DNA of 64,000 nucleotides from Pomphorhynchus laevis (GCA_012934845.2 WNNJ02001590.1:62001-126000); one strand, 5' to 3'. Positions 31,269 to 42,899 are shown, counted from the first letter of the stretch. Program-made: numbers and translations. The notes: generated by a model from the sequence alone, not told the origin.

Positions 31269-32389
31269 TGTTAATCACTATCTTTGCATTTCACTTAATT
31301 TCCCTAAATATCAAAAATATAAAGAAGCATTTTAATTCATAAAATTAATGCATTTTATTCATATTATATTTACATTTATATTTTATATTTATAAAATATA
31401 AATATAAAAAGAGATTTATGTGAAAATAAATAACAAAGCATTTGCTTAATAAATATCGTTAGTATTCGACTGACATGGAACTATAAGTCTCAAATAAAAA
31501 TAATTAAATTATAATTTAATTATTTATCAATTAACTTTATCCAATAAATTAAAATAAATTAAATAAATAAATTAAATTTCTCTTTTATAAAATAAAATAT
31601 TATTGCAATTCCTAAAATCGGATGCGAAAAATAAGGATAATAATAAAATAATATTATAAGGTTTCATATTCATATTCGTTTGGTATTCATAACGTTTCAC
31701 GATTTATGCAAAATTGCAAAAGCATTAAATATTTATAAAATATTTAATATTTTTTAATATTTAAAAATATAAAAAATAAGAAATTATTAGAATATTCAAT
31801 CAAAACTATTCAAATATTTTGTTAAAAATATACTTAAAATTCTGGCAGCTATACCGTTATCAGAATAAAGTCACCAATAATTAAGGAGATTAATAATTAA
31901 TAACTCTAAAGAGACATTACAGAGAAATTATAATGTCTCTTAGATATATTCTAAAAAGTGATTTCTGAGATAATAAAAAAGTGATTGTTTTTATGTCTCT
32001 TAGAGATATTCTAAAAAGTGATTTCTGGGATAATAAAAAAGTGATTGCTTTGTAAATATCGTTGGATTATTATATCAATATTTATATTGTTTTTATTAAT
32101 TAATAAAATAATTAAAACTGTTTCAAATTCTATATAAACAGATACTGCAATGATAACTAGCTGTTGGCATGTTAGGAGCAAAAGTGTTATCTTGCAAAAT
32201 TAACTTCCAAAGTTATATATTTATAAGAATTATATATTGCTAATAAAAAATAGTACAAAATCAAAACTAGATTATATAGAGATATAAATATTAATATTAA
32301 TTATTATATTAATATTATTTAATATTAATTATTATATTAATCTTATTTGTATGAATTTCGAGTCAGCGCCATATTCTGCAATTAAGTAG
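31269..32389. other. AT-rich intergenic sequence
   Basis: Very AT-rich. One local direct repeat: TTCTGAGATAATAAAAAAGT (31964) recurs as TTCTGGGATAATAAAAAAGT (32024). No gene seen. Confidence 0.5.
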
Positions 32390-33075
32390 TTAGATCAGCT
32401 AACTGACTCTACGTATTTAAATATGGATCATGTATTATGATGTATTATTATGATCCTTATTCTATATCAGAATTATGATCATACTTCCTCTGATGAAATT
32501 TGATTATTTAGCTTTATTCTAATACAGAATTTTCTGCTAATCGCATTTTAAATTGTACAATGTTGTAAAATTAAAATATATTGTAATTAATCAACAGGTC
32601 GGCAATAAGTTGTCAGTAAAACAAATAAGGTAAGATAACGGTCTATGTATTTTATATAAAAATAAATATAAGCAATAAATAATTATATAAAATTTTATAG
32701 AATTTATATCTATATAAAGTTAAAATTTAAAATCGAATTTAAAATAAAAGTCAATTTTTATGAATCCACTAATAAATAATATATGATGTATCCGAATAAG
32801 GAATATAAATCGTTAAGAGGATATGCTATATTCTCAGTTTTTGGTCACGATTCCTCGACTAAACATAGCAGCAGGGCCAATATATATTGGCCCTGCTGCT
32901 ATATTTTATATATTGTAAATTTAATATTTTGATAATATCTTGTTGATTTATTTATATTGTAAATTTAATATTTCAATAATATTTTGTTGATTTATAATTC
33001 TCCATTATAAGAAATAGAAATAAAATTCATTAAACTTGCTTGAAAATGAGCAGAAAAATAGCCGTATCAATAATA
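32390..33075 (-). repeat. Dispersed AT-rich repeat (family A), one partial and one extended copy
   Basis: 32390-32540 carries the GATCAGCTAACTGACTCTACG end and a piece of the ATGAAATTTGATTAT end. 32690-33075 is an extended copy on the - strand with TATGAATCCACTAATAAATA and GCAGCAGGGCCAATATATAT, continuing into the extension also seen at 18042-18120. Confidence 0.6.
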
Positions 33076-33729
33076 CATAGGAACTGCTATGTATTACGTT
33101 TCAACACTTATTCCTATAATAGAAGGCGAAATAAACTCTTCCACAAATACTTAAATTATACTTTAGTAATACTTCTAAGATCGATGCATTATTTGAATAT
33201 ATCAAAATATTATAATATTTATAATATTATAATAATATTATATTTAATATTATAATATAATATAATATTATATTATATTTAATATAATAATATTAATATT
33301 GATATTATAATATATTATAATATCAATCTTATAAAGAATATTATAATATTTAATAATATTTTATATTATAATATTTATTATCATATTAAGGGATTCTAAT
33401 GTACATTTAAATGTAAAATTTTAAATTTTTATAACATTTCATATTACATTTTATGTAATTTTAGATTCCAAAATTTTGATTTTGATTTTTAAACTTTGAT
33501 TTTGCATTATTATTTATTTATTTAATTAATAAATTAAATAAGTCTAAGTTAGCTGATTTGATTTATGTAATTTTAGATTAAAATTAATTCAAAATTATGT
33601 AATTTATGTAATTTATGTAATTTATCTGATTCATTTATGTAATTCATTATTTATGTAATTTATCTGATTATACCTTTTATTCAAAATTGTACAATGACTT
33701 GTAATAATTGTTTCTAAACTCAACTCACT
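33076..33729. other. Low-complexity AT stretch
   Basis: Mostly simple TAATAT-type sequence (33190-33400) and repeated ATTTATGTAATTTATCTGATT-like units (33600-33670); a fragment of repeat family A end (TCTAAGTTAGCTGATTTGAT) at 33543. No gene. Confidence 0.5.
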
Positions 33730-34425
33730 ACGTTCATATGTTGGGATTTACATTTAAATCATTAGAATTAACCTCTTTCATTAGTATATCATAATAAAGC
33801 TTTTTGCATATGAAGACAAAGTTATTACTAGCTTTATCAATAGTTGTTATTATATAGTTATCCTTTAATTTAGTAAGTTCTTTATACATATCTTTATTAA
33901 TTTTATCTTTCCTTTTATAATTGTTTCTTATTTTCATTTTATTTTTAATTTTATCAAATATATAATCTTTACAAATGTTTATCTTAGATATATTCGAACT
34001 TTCACTATTAATCAGCTTACCACAGTAAGCTGATTGTAATGTATTTAATCTATATTTATACCCTTTTGATAGCATTTTCCTTAATTCATTGTTTTCAATA
34101 TTAGTTTTATTAAGAATTGTAACGAATTGTAATGTATTTAATCTATATTTATACCCTTTTGATAGCATTTTCCTTAATTCATTGTTTTCAATATTAGTTT
34201 TATTAAGATTAAGGCTACTTGGATAACTTTGTTCGTTTTTAGATAAAAATTATTAGAATAAAATACAAATATATTATAAATGTATCGAAACAGATATTTC
34301 ATATCTTTATTTAATTTAGATTTTTTACACAATTCTGAGCAAATTCATATTCTATAAAGCTTAAAAATAAGTCAGCTATAATTGAGCTATTATTTGCTCC
34401 ATCCCATTATAACACCTTTTAATGA
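33730..34425 (-). pseudogene. PLE fragments with an internal duplication
   Basis: On the - strand, 34425-34240 encodes a degraded palm (LNYS-LIF block, then FRYIYNIFVF, where the catalytic YIDD has become YIYN). It is followed by 34210-33734, the N-terminal region. In the latter ELRKMLSKGYKYRLNTLQ occurs twice in a row, separated by 18 residues, because about 115 bp are duplicated. After that come SSNISKINICKDYIFDKI and the ITTIDKASNNF block. The order palm then N-terminus is that of tandem partial copies. Confidence 0.72.
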
Positions 34426-34559
34426 TTTAAATATCAATGTCCCAACTTTTAAATAATTTTGATTTATTAAAATATTTAAGTTTTCTGTTAATTCAATTTT
34501 ATCCATATATTTATTTGATGGTTTTAGGCGTTATAGATATTATAACATATATTTATATT

Positions 34560-34835
34560 TCTTTTTCCGAGTATGATACTTTAAGTAATCTCTTAAACTC
34601 AATAATGAGTATGTTGCTATTGCTATTGTATGCATATGATTTGGCATTGATTGCTACTGATATATAAAGGCTCCCGAAGCTGCACATTTTAAGAAGCAAG
34701 TACTCTTCGCTGGAATTTGTAAATGAGTTTATATATCTAGAGTAACTGTAACATCTAAGTTTTCATTCGTTAAGCACATCACAGAAGTGCGATACAAGGT
34801 TTTAGAAGCAATGAATTCATATTGTCATTAATTTT
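34560..34835 (+). pseudogene. Non-LTR RT relic (CR1/Jockey-like)
   Basis: Contains LLLYAYDLALIATD (motif C with the first catalytic Asp changed: YAYD instead of YADD), then a short stretch and LEFVNEFIYLE, the usual VNEFxYLG block. KHITEVRYK-like sequence follows in another frame. The region between is shortened. Distinct from the PLE and the two-ORF family. Old and dead. Confidence 0.6.
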
Positions 34836-34844
34836 ACCTATTTG

Positions 34845-35010
34845 ATCTTTCCTTTTATAATTATTTGTTATATATAAATTTTCCAAATGGTTATCTTCGA
34901 GGTATTTAAGCTTTTACTATTAATCGACTTATCAAAGTAAGCATTTAAGTCATTATATAACGAATTGTAAATTTTATTTTTGTCGTTGTTATTATTTAAT
35001 CTATATTAAA
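34845..35010 (-). pseudogene. Small PLE N-terminal fragment
   Basis: DNA closely matches the PLE N-terminal region at 38330-38410 (TTACCAAAGTAAGC-like and TTTTTGTCGTTGTTATTATT). Only about 55 codons, frame broken. Confidence 0.6.
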
Positions 35011-35157
35011 AAATTCTTTTGTTATAATTACTTACATGGTGAGATAATATAACATAGAATTATAACTACTTACATTACATACAACATTCAATACTTACAC
35101 GACAATCATCGATTACAACAACTGAGGACAATCATCGACGACAATCACACGTCCTGA

Positions 35158-35427
35158 ATGCCTCGTGGGAAACCAGCCATGAGTCGACGGTGCTGCAACT
35201 GTAATGGACAGGATGCAGTCTGTAAGTATTGCCGATGTGACAAAGGCACATTATCTTGCCTCGACTGCCTGGTTCCGAACTGTAAGAATCGCCATATAGC
35301 TTTGGTCCCCGTTATAACAGACTGTACAGAAATTAGACTAACAATCGCTGACGATCATTTCGTTCAAGTAGCTGACCCTTTAATTTACGAATTCCTAATT
35401 CGGAGGTGGACGATAATGGATACATAA
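35158..35427 (+). pseudogene. N-terminal zinc cluster of RLE-type family 1
   Basis: 89 open codons starting MPRGKPAMSRRCCNCNGQDA, then CKYCRCDKGTLSCLDC and VPNCKN. Nine Cys in a compact cluster, probably zinc-binding and nucleic acid-contacting. ATG at 35158. The frame ends at 35427, whereas relatives continue to the RT. Confidence 0.65.
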
Positions 35428-35779
35428 TCCAAAACACGAAAGAGTAATTGCCATAAGCAACGAAGGAAATGACAGTCATTCAGAAACAGATCTTGACGAA
35501 ATATATTACGAGGTGATATTATGGCATCCAAATCTTCTTGTATTACCAAAGTGCAATGCAAGTCATGAGTTCATTGACATTTTATCTTCTATCTATAGGC
35601 GGAGTGAGGAAAATTCAGGTGATATACAGTTTCAATTAAAAGCTGCAGCAGTACTGTATCAACTCGCCCTCCAGCGTTGCGAAACGGGAAAGGTCGCAAT
35701 AATTCGTAAGCTAATCCAACGGCGAATTAATTTATGGCGAGAACATAAAATAGTATAACTTTTTAACGAAGCCAAGGCT

Positions 35780-36930
35780 TTGCAATATCGACGAATCAAT
35801 AATACGCAACAGAGCTTAAAAAAGAAAACCCACTGTGTCACGACGTTTATTAAAATGATGATGCATGGCTCAATTTGTGATGCCATACAACTCCTGGAAC
35901 AACGCGATCATCAAAGTAATGTATTCAAGCTGGATGATGTTGTCGAATCTCAGTCAGTTAAGCGAAAACTATGTTCATTTCATCCAGAGGCAACATCGGC
36001 AACTTTCAATACTGCGCTACGAGTAGAGCTACCAAACATAATAGAACATCATCCGATTTTGTTCAAGAGAAGTAGTGCAGAAAACATAATCGGTGTGACC
36101 CGTCGAACCCAACGATCGGCCGGTCTATCTGGGGCTAATGCTGCCATATGGCGAACGATGCTGACGAGGTTTGAGAATCTTCGAATCGCCTGGCACTCAG
36201 TTCGTGCACTGTACGACACTTACTTGACAACCGCTGTGTCGAAATTAGATGCAACAAATACATTTAATAGTGTCAATAGAGAGAGCTCACGTTGAAAAAC
36301 GTAAAAAACGTTTGTCCTTATTTGGCTACACTTCTAAACAACATCTATGACACACCAGCGACACTCTCAATCGAACAGCAAATAATAATGTCAAACGAGC
36401 GTTTCACGCAAGGTGATCACATGGGGATGTGCGCATACGCTGTCTCGACTATTCCACTAATACTAAAATTGAAATAATCTACACCAAATGTAAGTCATCG
36501 ATGGTTCGCAGACGACGCGAATTGCGTTGGTAAAATATACGACTTACACAGGCTGTGGAACTGGGTCCGTGAGATCGGTCCACAATATGGATTCTACATC
36601 AACGAATCTAAGTGCAAACTATTAGTACATGAATGCGTTGAACTGCAAGCGAAAGAACAATTCAGTAGATCTAATATCCAAATCATGACAAAGGGCACAG
36701 AAATCCTTGGATCGGCAGTCGGAGATCGAGCATACCTTGATTCATTTATAAATACAAAAACTAGTAATTGGCTTGACTTGCTTCGTAATCTGGAAATAGT
36801 AGCCGGCGAAAATCCACATGTAGCTTATTCAACACTAACACAGGCGATACAATTCAATTGGTCATTTATTCAACGAACCTGCAAATCAAATTTCGACAGC
36901 TACGACACCTATCGTAATTCCTAGTCAACT
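35780..36930 (+). pseudogene. RT region of RLE-type family 1 element
   Basis: 35780-36295 covers the linker and the first part of the RT, ending at motif A (DATNTFNSVNRESSR). 36292-36477 holds NVCPYLATLLNNIYDTP and motif B (FTQGDHMGMCAYAVSTIPLI). Then WFADDANCVGKIYDLHRLWN (motif C FADD, 36501-36560) and GPQYGFYINESKCKLLVHE. At 36685-36924 the thumb-like GTEILGSAVGDRAYLDSFI. Stops at 36475 and frame changes break it. Catalytic Asp of motif C are kept; motif A Asp appears as DAT. Confidence 0.72.
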
Positions 36931-38133
36931 CAACGATTCCGTCACTAACCGGAGTCACATGGGATAGTAGCCATGTTGAAATGATGTTCCTACCATTAAG
37001 ATTGAGAGGCTTATGCATTCAGTTTCCAAACAGAACCACTGATGCAGAATATGAGAGATCTTTATGTATGATTTGCCCACTATTAGATGTGCTCAATGGA
37101 AATGAGCTAACATTAAAACAATCTGGCATAGCAAGCGAGAGATTAACAAAGAAAAACATAGGCGGACAAAATATTCCAACAATCCGTCCTATCAGAGATA
37201 GCAAATGGCAATAAAAGTTCGGAATTCGTAAAAATAAATGGAGCTTCCAGATGGTTATCAGCCCGTCCCTTAGAAAACCTCGGTCGAAATCTAACTAAAT
37301 TCCAATTCCAAAACGCACTCGCTGCGCGATACGGAAGGTCCCCGCCAAACGCGCCAGCAACATGCCTTTGTGGTCAAAGCTTCAACATCTGTCACTCGGT
37401 ATCATGCCAGCTGGCAAGTTGCCTACCATCAGACACAATATAACATGGAATTTAATCGCGAGAGAGCTTAGTATGGTGTGCTGCACCGTAACAATTGAGC
37501 CCACACTACAACCGCTTCCAGTCGGACATTGAGTTCGAAGATGACACAAAGACGAAAAACCGAAATGCGCAAACCGATATCGAATGCTATGGTTTGTATG
37601 GAGATCAGACAAAGCGGTCATTATTTGACATCTGCACATTTAGCCATTTGGCTCCGTCCTATTCATCTGGCACTCTCGATAGTCCATTTCGTTATCACTA
37701 ATCGAGAAAAATTGCGAAATATGGAGAGCGAGTAGCCAGATTTAAATGAGCTAGCTTTCACCCAATCATCATAGCCGCAAATGGAGGATTGGGACCAAGG
37801 ATTCAAGCTATCATAAAACGCATTGCCGAGCTCAACGCGGATAGAGGTCGATCCTTATACAGCGATAATGTCAGACTGATTCGTTGCAATATCGTGTATA
37901 AATTAGCAAACGTGACTTCAATGTGTGTTAGGGCAGCGCGATCGTCGTTCGGAAATTTAATGAGGATTCCTAGCAACAAAACTGGGCGCTTCGAACTACA
38001 TAGTCGACATCCGTGCGAGCGCAGACAATCATCGGCGAGTTGTGGCTTCTCTTCCACAATTAGATTCCCCGAAAACACGACAGAACAGGAGGTCAATAGA
38101 CCGTATTTATACAAGAGTAGTGACGGCGACTAG
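36931..38133 (+). pseudogene. C-terminal nuclease-like part of RLE-type family 1 element
   Basis: Broken frame pieces: MMFLPLRLRGLCIQFPNRTT (36981), FQNALAARYGRSPPNAPATC then CGQSFNICHSVSCQLAS, TIEPTLQPLP, AQTDIECYG, LFDICTFSHLAPSYSSGT, a frameshift, and RIQAIIKRIAELNADRGRSL with NIVYKLANVTSMCVRAARSS. The same order appears in the fragments at 28.3 and 28.8 kb. Confidence 0.65.
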
Positions 38134-38299
38134 TGGACAGGCTACTTTCACCAGCAACTAACTGTGATCTCGGTAAAATGGCACAATACGTTTTCTGAAA
38201 AGTTTTGACGAACTTAAACGTTTTTCGCTCTTTTAAATTAACGCTATTTCTAATAATAGAAAGTTTAAAACTGTTTCAACAAAATAAAAAAATTAATCT

Positions 38300-38990
38300 A
38301 TATTAATTTAGTTATAGCTTTTACTATTAATCAGTTTACCAAAGTAAGCATTTAAGTCATTATATAACGAATTGTAAATTTTATTTTTGTCGTTGTTATT
38401 ATTTAATCTATATTTATACCCTTTTGATAGCAGCTTTCTTAATTCACAACTTTTAATTAATTCTAGATTATGGGTACATATATGTTCATTTATTTTATCA
38501 AAACTAAGACTTTTACAATTGCATTCTGTTTCCATTATGTTTCTAATATTATCGTTACATATTGATTTTAATTCTTTATTATAATTACAAATTTTTCGTC
38601 CTAATGGTGGTAGGAGTTTATACCTTATTTTAGGAATATATTTACTTAAATCTGACCCTATTATTTCTTTACTTTTAGAATTATTTAAAAGTCCGGCTAT
38701 ATTTATGTTATCTATACATTTATTAATGAATTTTATGGTTAATGTATATTTTCTATTGTTATTATTAACATTTATTGTACGATTATAGTATTTTGTATTA
38801 CAATAACTGTCTATTATACAACTTAACCTATCATAGTCGTTAATTAGTTTTTGATTTATTGAACATATGATATCTTTAGAAAAACTTCTTATATTTACAT
38901 AAAGATCTTTTAGCCTATTATCTCTTAAAAGTTACTTTAATATTTCTAATTGTTCATAAATATATTTATCTTTTTTAACTTGTTATTTCT
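38300..38990 (-). pseudogene. PLE N-terminal fragment
   Basis: On the - strand, matches the copy at 63.1-63.75 kb: upstream block with SKDIICSINQ and NTKYYNRTINVNNNNRKYT equivalents (38890-38740), LPPLGRKICNYNKELK (38610-38560), then METECNCKSLSFDKINEHIC and ELRKLLSKGYKYRLNNNNDK (38535-38390). Ends before the RT. It lies between two RLE-type elements on the opposite strand. Confidence 0.75.
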
Positions 38991-39605
38991 TTACTTTTAG
39001 AATTATTTAAGTCTACGTTTAAAAAACATATTTTTATTAAAACAGTTTAATAACAGTTAATGTCACATTTAACGATAGAATATTACCAGTTCTTAAGTCC
39101 CGCTGTCAGATCATATCACGAATTTCCCGTGGAGCACGAAACCCAGTAGCAACTACACTTGGCTCTGTACTTCACGCAGTCAACATGGATTGTACAAACA
39201 AGTCGAATTGAGCCGCCCTGTTCTTTTTGCCAAATCGTGGCTAAATGTCACCACACGAAGGTCGAACTGTGACGACGGATCCAGCCTGATCCCAAAAATA
39301 AAAAAGGCGCCTTTGTCATTTGATACATCTTCTCTATCGCTGCACGCCGAAACAGCCACGGCAAAAATACGAAAGTCGCAAGATGATTCCATCACCAAAT
39401 CCGCAGAAGATTACGCTCGCATCATAACTAGGAAGCTGGAAGAATGTGACGTACGATCAGCAATCTGCATATCCTCAAATGACGAGAAATTAGTTCCATT
39501 CACCGCGAAAATGCACATAAAGCATTCAATCCGAGGCGAACTCGAAATTCACGAGCAAAGCCCATTTGACCCCCTGCCCCGTTAAGCACGTCTAAGGAAG
39601 ACGTA

Positions 39606-40419
39606 GTGACTGCAATAAAATCGTTCTCCAATGGCACCGCCGCAGGCTTCGATGGACTGAGACCTCGTCACATACAAGACTTGATCGGACTAGATGACTC
39701 AAACAAAGAAAGTTACCTCGTTAGCCAGTTCACAGATTTTGTCAACGCTGTCTTAAACGGTAACGTACCCGAGGCGGTCAGACCCATTTTCTTCGGAGCA
39801 AAACTCATTAGCTTCAACAAAAAAGCGGCGGTCTCCGGCCTATCGCTATCGGTAATACGCTCCGCCGTCTTGTGGCAAAGATGGCATCACTACTTATACG
39901 AGAAGAGGCTTCTGCCATGCTTCTCCCCAATCAAGTGGGAGTGGAAGTACCTTTCGGATGCGAAGCAGCAGTGCACTCAACGCGAATATTCTTGAAAGAC
40001 GCCAATAATTCCTGTTATTGCCTACTTAAAATTGACTTTTCCAACGCCTTCAATCAAATCAGCAGTGCAAAACTAATATTCAAAGTTAACCGATACATTC
40101 CAGCTCTTACATGGCTCGTGAACAGCTGCTACGCCTTTAAAAGTTTTTGTACTTCGGCGACCATCATATACTCTCACAAGAAGGCGTACAGCAAGGCGAC
40201 CTTCTCGCCCCGTTATTATTTTGCCTCGATCTCAATTCTTTATTAAAACAGCTCAGATCTTGCTTAAACATCTGGTATCTAGACGATGGGGCAGTCGGCG
40301 GCCGACCAGAATATGTCATTCACGATGCCGAAATTATATCAGTTCAAGGCCCAAAGTACGGCCTGTTTACTAATAATTCAAAATGCGAACTGATTTCTGA
40401 GACGCCAAACGCGTTTTAA
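39606..40419 (+). pseudogene. RT of RLE-type family 2 element
   Basis: Finger block FSNGTAAGFDGLRPRHIQDL (39623-39682), GLRPIAIGNTLRRLVAK (39834-39884, shifted), motif A LLKIDFSNAFNQISSAK (40023-40073), motif B LSQEGVQQGDLLAPLLF (40168-40218) and motif C WYLDDGAVGG (40273-40302), then YGLFTNNSKCELIS. Motif C is YLDD. Frames change near 39860, 39880 and 40140. Confidence 0.75.
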
Positions 40420-41102
40420 AATTTTTTGACGTTCTCCCATGGATTAAAACTATACCGCCATCTGAAGCCACCCATCTAGGTGCCGCCGTAGAAAATTCGG
40501 AGAGCATAGACGACTCTCTCCGCCCCAAAGTATCAACAATGCGATTGATGTGCAGCCGTCTGACTCACGTCAAAGCACATGTCGCATACTTTTGTTTAAA
40601 AATTACATAAGCCAACCAAAGCTCCTCTTCCTACTGAGGTGTAGCCCCTGTGTTAATAGCATCGTTCTGTCAGAATACGACACTGTTCTTAAACAAGAAT
40701 TTGAAAGAATACTGAATATCTCTCTTTCTCAATCTAGCTGGGAACAAGCCACTCTTCCAACAAGCCTGAGAATACTCTTCCAATCGACCACTGCGCATTC
40801 TACTCACGTTACTGAGAATATCCAGTGCGTCTACCTTAGCAATTTGTGCGTACTTGCCGTCTTACTCGGCATGCATTCTACTCACGTTATGCATGTTGCC
40901 ACCGCACTTTCATGGACCTCTAACAGTCGTAACCGACGAGTTTCATCAGCATGCCAACCTTGGATCTCTTCTGGTGGTCGATGGCATCTAACATCGAGTC
41001 ATAGTTCACCAGGAGATCAGACAATAATAAGTGATGCCACAGCTTCGAAACCAATCCCAGATCGACATTCCACGCAAAAAGATTAGATACGCGCATTAAA
41101 CG

Positions 41103-41561
41103 ATGCTACCTTGGCTAACTGAAAAAAAAACAAGACTGGCGCCTATGGAACTTGCCCGTCTAACTAGTGTTTCCTCAGCTGCCGCAGGAGACTTCATGCA
41201 AGCATTTCCATTATCGGCTGTAGGGACACTATTGCCAGACGAAACGTTACGTATAGCCATCGCGTTACGTCTCGGCGCCACAGTCTGCCAGCCACACTCG
41301 TGTATATGTGGGGCAAACGTAGAAAGGCAGGGCACACGTAGCTTTAACTGTTTCCGATTAGCTGGCTGTTTTGCTCGACACAGTATGGTAAATAAAATCA
41401 TCGCAGACGCACTGAGAAAATTCCACATTCCTAGCCGTCTCGAACCGCTTGGTCTAACGAGATCTGACGGCAAACGTGCGGATGGCGTGACAATGATTAC
41501 ATGGCAGAGAGGCAAACCCATGTGTTGGGACTTCACCTGTGGTCGACCCCTTATCTGCTAG
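41103..41561 (+). pseudogene. C-terminal nuclease-like domain of RLE-type family 2 element
   Basis: 152 open codons: RLTSVSSAAAGDFMQAFPLS, ALRLGATVCQPHSCICGANV (Cys cluster), CFRLAGCFARHSMVNKIIAD (Cys/His), then DGKRADGVTMITWQ and MCWDFTC (putative nuclease Asp/Lys residues). A stop follows RPLIC where relatives continue (VDPLSASHLAS in the next frame). Confidence 0.72.
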
Positions 41562-41875
41562 CCATTTAGCCTCAGCAATAGTGGGATCCGGCATTGTAGC
41601 AAACCAGGCCGAAGACAGGAAAAGACAAAAAATATATTTCCATAGAATCCAATGGATATAATTTCTGCCCAATCGCTATTGAGACGTTGGGCGCGATGGG
41701 CCAGAAAGCATCATCGTTCTTTTCAATGCTTGGTAAATTACTGCACCGTCACTGCGGCGACCCTCAAGCCAGTTCGTATCTGATCCAGCGCGTAAGCCCG
41801 GCAATACAGATCGTAATGCTGCTACAGTGCTCGGAACTTTAAGTAGTTCCATGCATTGAGGAAGATATGAAATAA

Positions 41876-42511
41876 ATTTTTAGAAACATCACGTTTTTAG
41901 TTTACCTATTGTATTTCCATAACAAATGTAAAAAATAAAAATAAATTCTGGAATATTCAAAAAAGTTCAATAACAGTTTTATTAATATATTTACTTAAAT
42001 CTGATCCTAAAGATAAATTAACAGACTGATTATCGATTTTATTGTAATATAAGTAGTAACGAACGCAGCAATCTAGATGACTAAAACCAATTATTTATAA
42101 TAACGACATTATTCAAATATTTAATATGTTGGAATCTACAAGTAATTAGTTATGATTAAAATGCCATGGCTTTAGTTAAATACACGAAATAATCTATTTG
42201 AGAAATTTGAAAAAATAGACATAAACAATGTTACTGGTAAATATCCGAGACATTTGTAGAATGTCTAAATAAAATTTCTTTGAAAATTAGGAGTAGTCGG
42301 AGGGTTGCATCAAGCATAACGAATCGATAGCTTTAATACTTTGCATAATTACGAAATAAACACAAAGTGTTTCGCGCAACAATGTTAAATAGTTAAATTA
42401 AAACCAACTAATCGTTTTGGTTAAATTCATTATTTGATAACTAAATAAAATTTAATTTGATTAAAATTAATATATAAACTCAACATCTAATTTATCAGTA
42501 TGGAAACATAC
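41876..42511. other. AT-rich intergenic sequence with one short repeat
   Basis: No gene. Contains the 49-bp repeat (42282-42330) shared with 31220-31268. Confidence 0.5.
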
Positions 42512-42660
42512 ATGTGATAGCAGAGAATTTGTTTGAAAAAGGAATGACATTGAATGTTGGCATAGCATATGCAGTTTCAAAATATCATTGACAATATCAG
42601 TGCGATGGGCTTCGTCTAAAAGCTGTCTAGCTCGCCGCACTAACGAATCGAATCCAATTT
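42512..42660 (-). CDS. Putative internal exon of an unidentified host gene
   Basis: On the - strand an acceptor (GTTTATGCCAAACAG) precedes 149 nt open in one frame and a textbook donor GTATGT. The peptide has 49 full codons: IGFDSLVRRARQLLDEAHRT, then DIVNDILKLHMLCQHSMSFL and FQTNSLLSH. It looks helical and is rich in host-type codons. Incoming phase 1, outgoing phase 0. It does not fit directly after the Ski exon ending at 54120 (phase 2), so at least one exon is missing or it is another gene. I do not recognise the protein. Confidence 0.5.
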
Positions 42661-42899
42661 CTGTTTGGCATAAACGCAAAAGTAAGTACAAATGAAATAC
42701 ATTTCATTGTAAATTATTTTTTATTATTTAATTTAAAATAATGAATAATCAAATAATGATCCATTATTTAATTTAAAAATGTTAAAGTATCAATTTAAAA
42801 GTGTTAAATAAAATACGATTGATGTAAATATTTGGGTATATTTGTTTAATCTGCTTAAATATTTAATTTAAAAATTATAGTTTATTTTATACAACGCGT

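Larger units (their letters stand above)
35158..38133 (+). mobile_element. RLE-type non-LTR retroelement, family 1, longest copy
   Basis: Domain order in broken frames: N-terminal Cys cluster (35158-35320), linker, RT (about 35.9-36.95 kb), thumb region (36.95-37.2 kb), a Cys/His cluster (CLCGQSFNICHSVSC, 37365-37410) and a nuclease-like motif (LFDICTFSHLAPSYSSGT, 37623-37676). Last comes the conserved C-terminal block (FHPIIIAANGGLGPRIQAII, 37758-37817, to VTSMCVRAARSSF, 37915-37953). The D-x-DVxVF nuclease-like motif recalls the restriction-like endonuclease of R2-type elements; exact clade not assigned. About 3.0 kb, dead. Confidence 0.75.
39060..41875 (+). mobile_element. RLE-type non-LTR retroelement, family 2 (broken copy)
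   Basis: Domain order: upstream basic region (39.2-39.6 kb), RT (39.6-40.4 kb), thumb (40.4-41.1 kb) and a C-terminal region with a Cys cluster and nuclease-like motif (41.1-41.56 kb). The terminal block follows in other frames (ASAIVGSGIVANQAEDRKRQ; ETLGAMGPES-like; NAATVLGTLSSSMH), finishing near 41.87 kb. GLTRSDGKRADGVTMITWQ and WDFTC resemble the PD-D/ExK endonuclease region of R2-type elements. At least four frameshifts. Confidence 0.75.

Noticed and set aside
34437-34667. 76-codon hydrophobic frame as a possible membrane protein
   Set aside because: Its 3' part is an RT motif C relic (YAYD) and the 5' part is AT-rich noise; the hydrophobicity comes from base composition.
42512-42660. 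Direct splice from the Ski-like exon 3 to this stretch
   Set aside because: Phases disagree (2 versus 1) and a forced join hits a stop; another exon or a separate gene is required.
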